A stretch of DNA of 64,000 nt from Bacteroidota bacterium. Its GTDB lineage: Bacteria > Bacteroidota > Ignavibacteria > Palsa-1295. The stretch covers positions 372,001-436,000 of the forward strand of contig JAUZNX010000001.1 of NCBI GenBank assembly GCA_030706745.1, given 5' to 3'. This document shows, in pieces, positions 63,975 through 64,000 of this stretch (position 1 is its first letter; the number at the start of each line of letters is the position of its first letter). The position numbers were made by a program, and so were the translations under genes. A model generated the notes under the pieces. It did not search any database and was not told the DNA's origin. It saw nothing but the letters and a program-made list of their open reading frames with translations.

Positions 63975-64000
63975 AGGGATACTTTTGAAGCGATGTGAGC

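Noticed and set aside
1-64000. CRISPR array, tRNA, rRNA, integrase or IS transposase
   Set aside because: I looked for spaced direct repeats, tRNA T-loops and transposase/integrase motifs and found none that could be supported. The GTTCGAATTG at 27.03 kb, which looks like a T-loop, is part of the SRP RNA.

Overview
The window looks like chromosome from a member of the Bacteroidota/Chlorobiota/Kapabacteria/Ignavibacteria side of the FCB group. The main sign is eleven secreted proteins that end in a type IX secretion (T9SS) type A-like sorting domain (a PNP motif, then beta strands, then a final short basic end). Other signs are an LptE-type lipoprotein directly downstream of a sigma-54 activator, a Bacteroides-type serine palmitoyltransferase, TANNTTTG-like promoter elements, and DUF1501/DUF1800 and choice-of-anchor D proteins. 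Base composition by eye is in the mid-50s % GC, with AT-richer islands around 16.8-21.1 kb and within 54-62 kb. The lineage is my inference; no rRNA gene is present to confirm it.

Layout. 0-13.6 kb: the 3' end of a choice-of-anchor D protein, lptE plus a sigma-54 activator, an M1 aminopeptidase, meaB, a GNAT-like acyltransferase, an OmpA-family protein and several secreted proteins. 13.7-16.1 kb: a fusion of serine palmitoyltransferase with a second copy of the same acyltransferase. 16.1-21.1 kb: 770 bp without a gene, then a small sigma factor followed by four co-directional secreted proteins, including a metzincin-like protease. 21.2-26.1 kb: VOC protein, HicBA, purF, lipoproteins, a decayed PIN toxin beside its partner, and a periplasmic thioredoxin. 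26.1-32.9 kb (minus strand): arfB, a membrane protein, the SRP RNA, a receiver protein, folE, queD, DUF3501, PBP1A and lpxH. 33-44.7 kb: DUF4397 lipoprotein, glutaredoxin, a decayed DUF5615/DUF433 pair, DUF1501/DUF1800, ssb, a subtilase, lolA and a thioredoxin-like ferredoxin. 44.8-51.2 kb: two near-identical large choice-of-anchor D proteins in tandem, each with its own copy of the same terminator. 51.2-64 kb (minus strand): a phage-derived module (HK97-type capsid, gp6-like connector, small proteins, lytic transglycosylase) that is split by two T9SS-exported proteins of 589 and 2166 residues.

How the genes fit together: much of the window concerns the cell envelope, namely LPS transport and lipid A (lptE, lpxH), lipoprotein sorting (lolA), peptidoglycan (PBP1A, transglycosylase), sphingolipid (SPT fusion) and a large set of cell-surface or released T9SS cargo. 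The T9SS machinery itself is not in the window.

The most unusual items are: the phage capsid/connector module interrupted by two giant-secretome genes; the SPT-acyltransferase fusion that may make and N-acylate the sphingoid base in one chain; a dispersed family of 7-bp tandem arrays that sit on gene boundaries and in one case encode the start and signal peptide of LptE; a 27-bp perfect palindrome that supplies the stop codons of two convergent genes; and two toxin-antitoxin pairs in which only the toxin has decayed.
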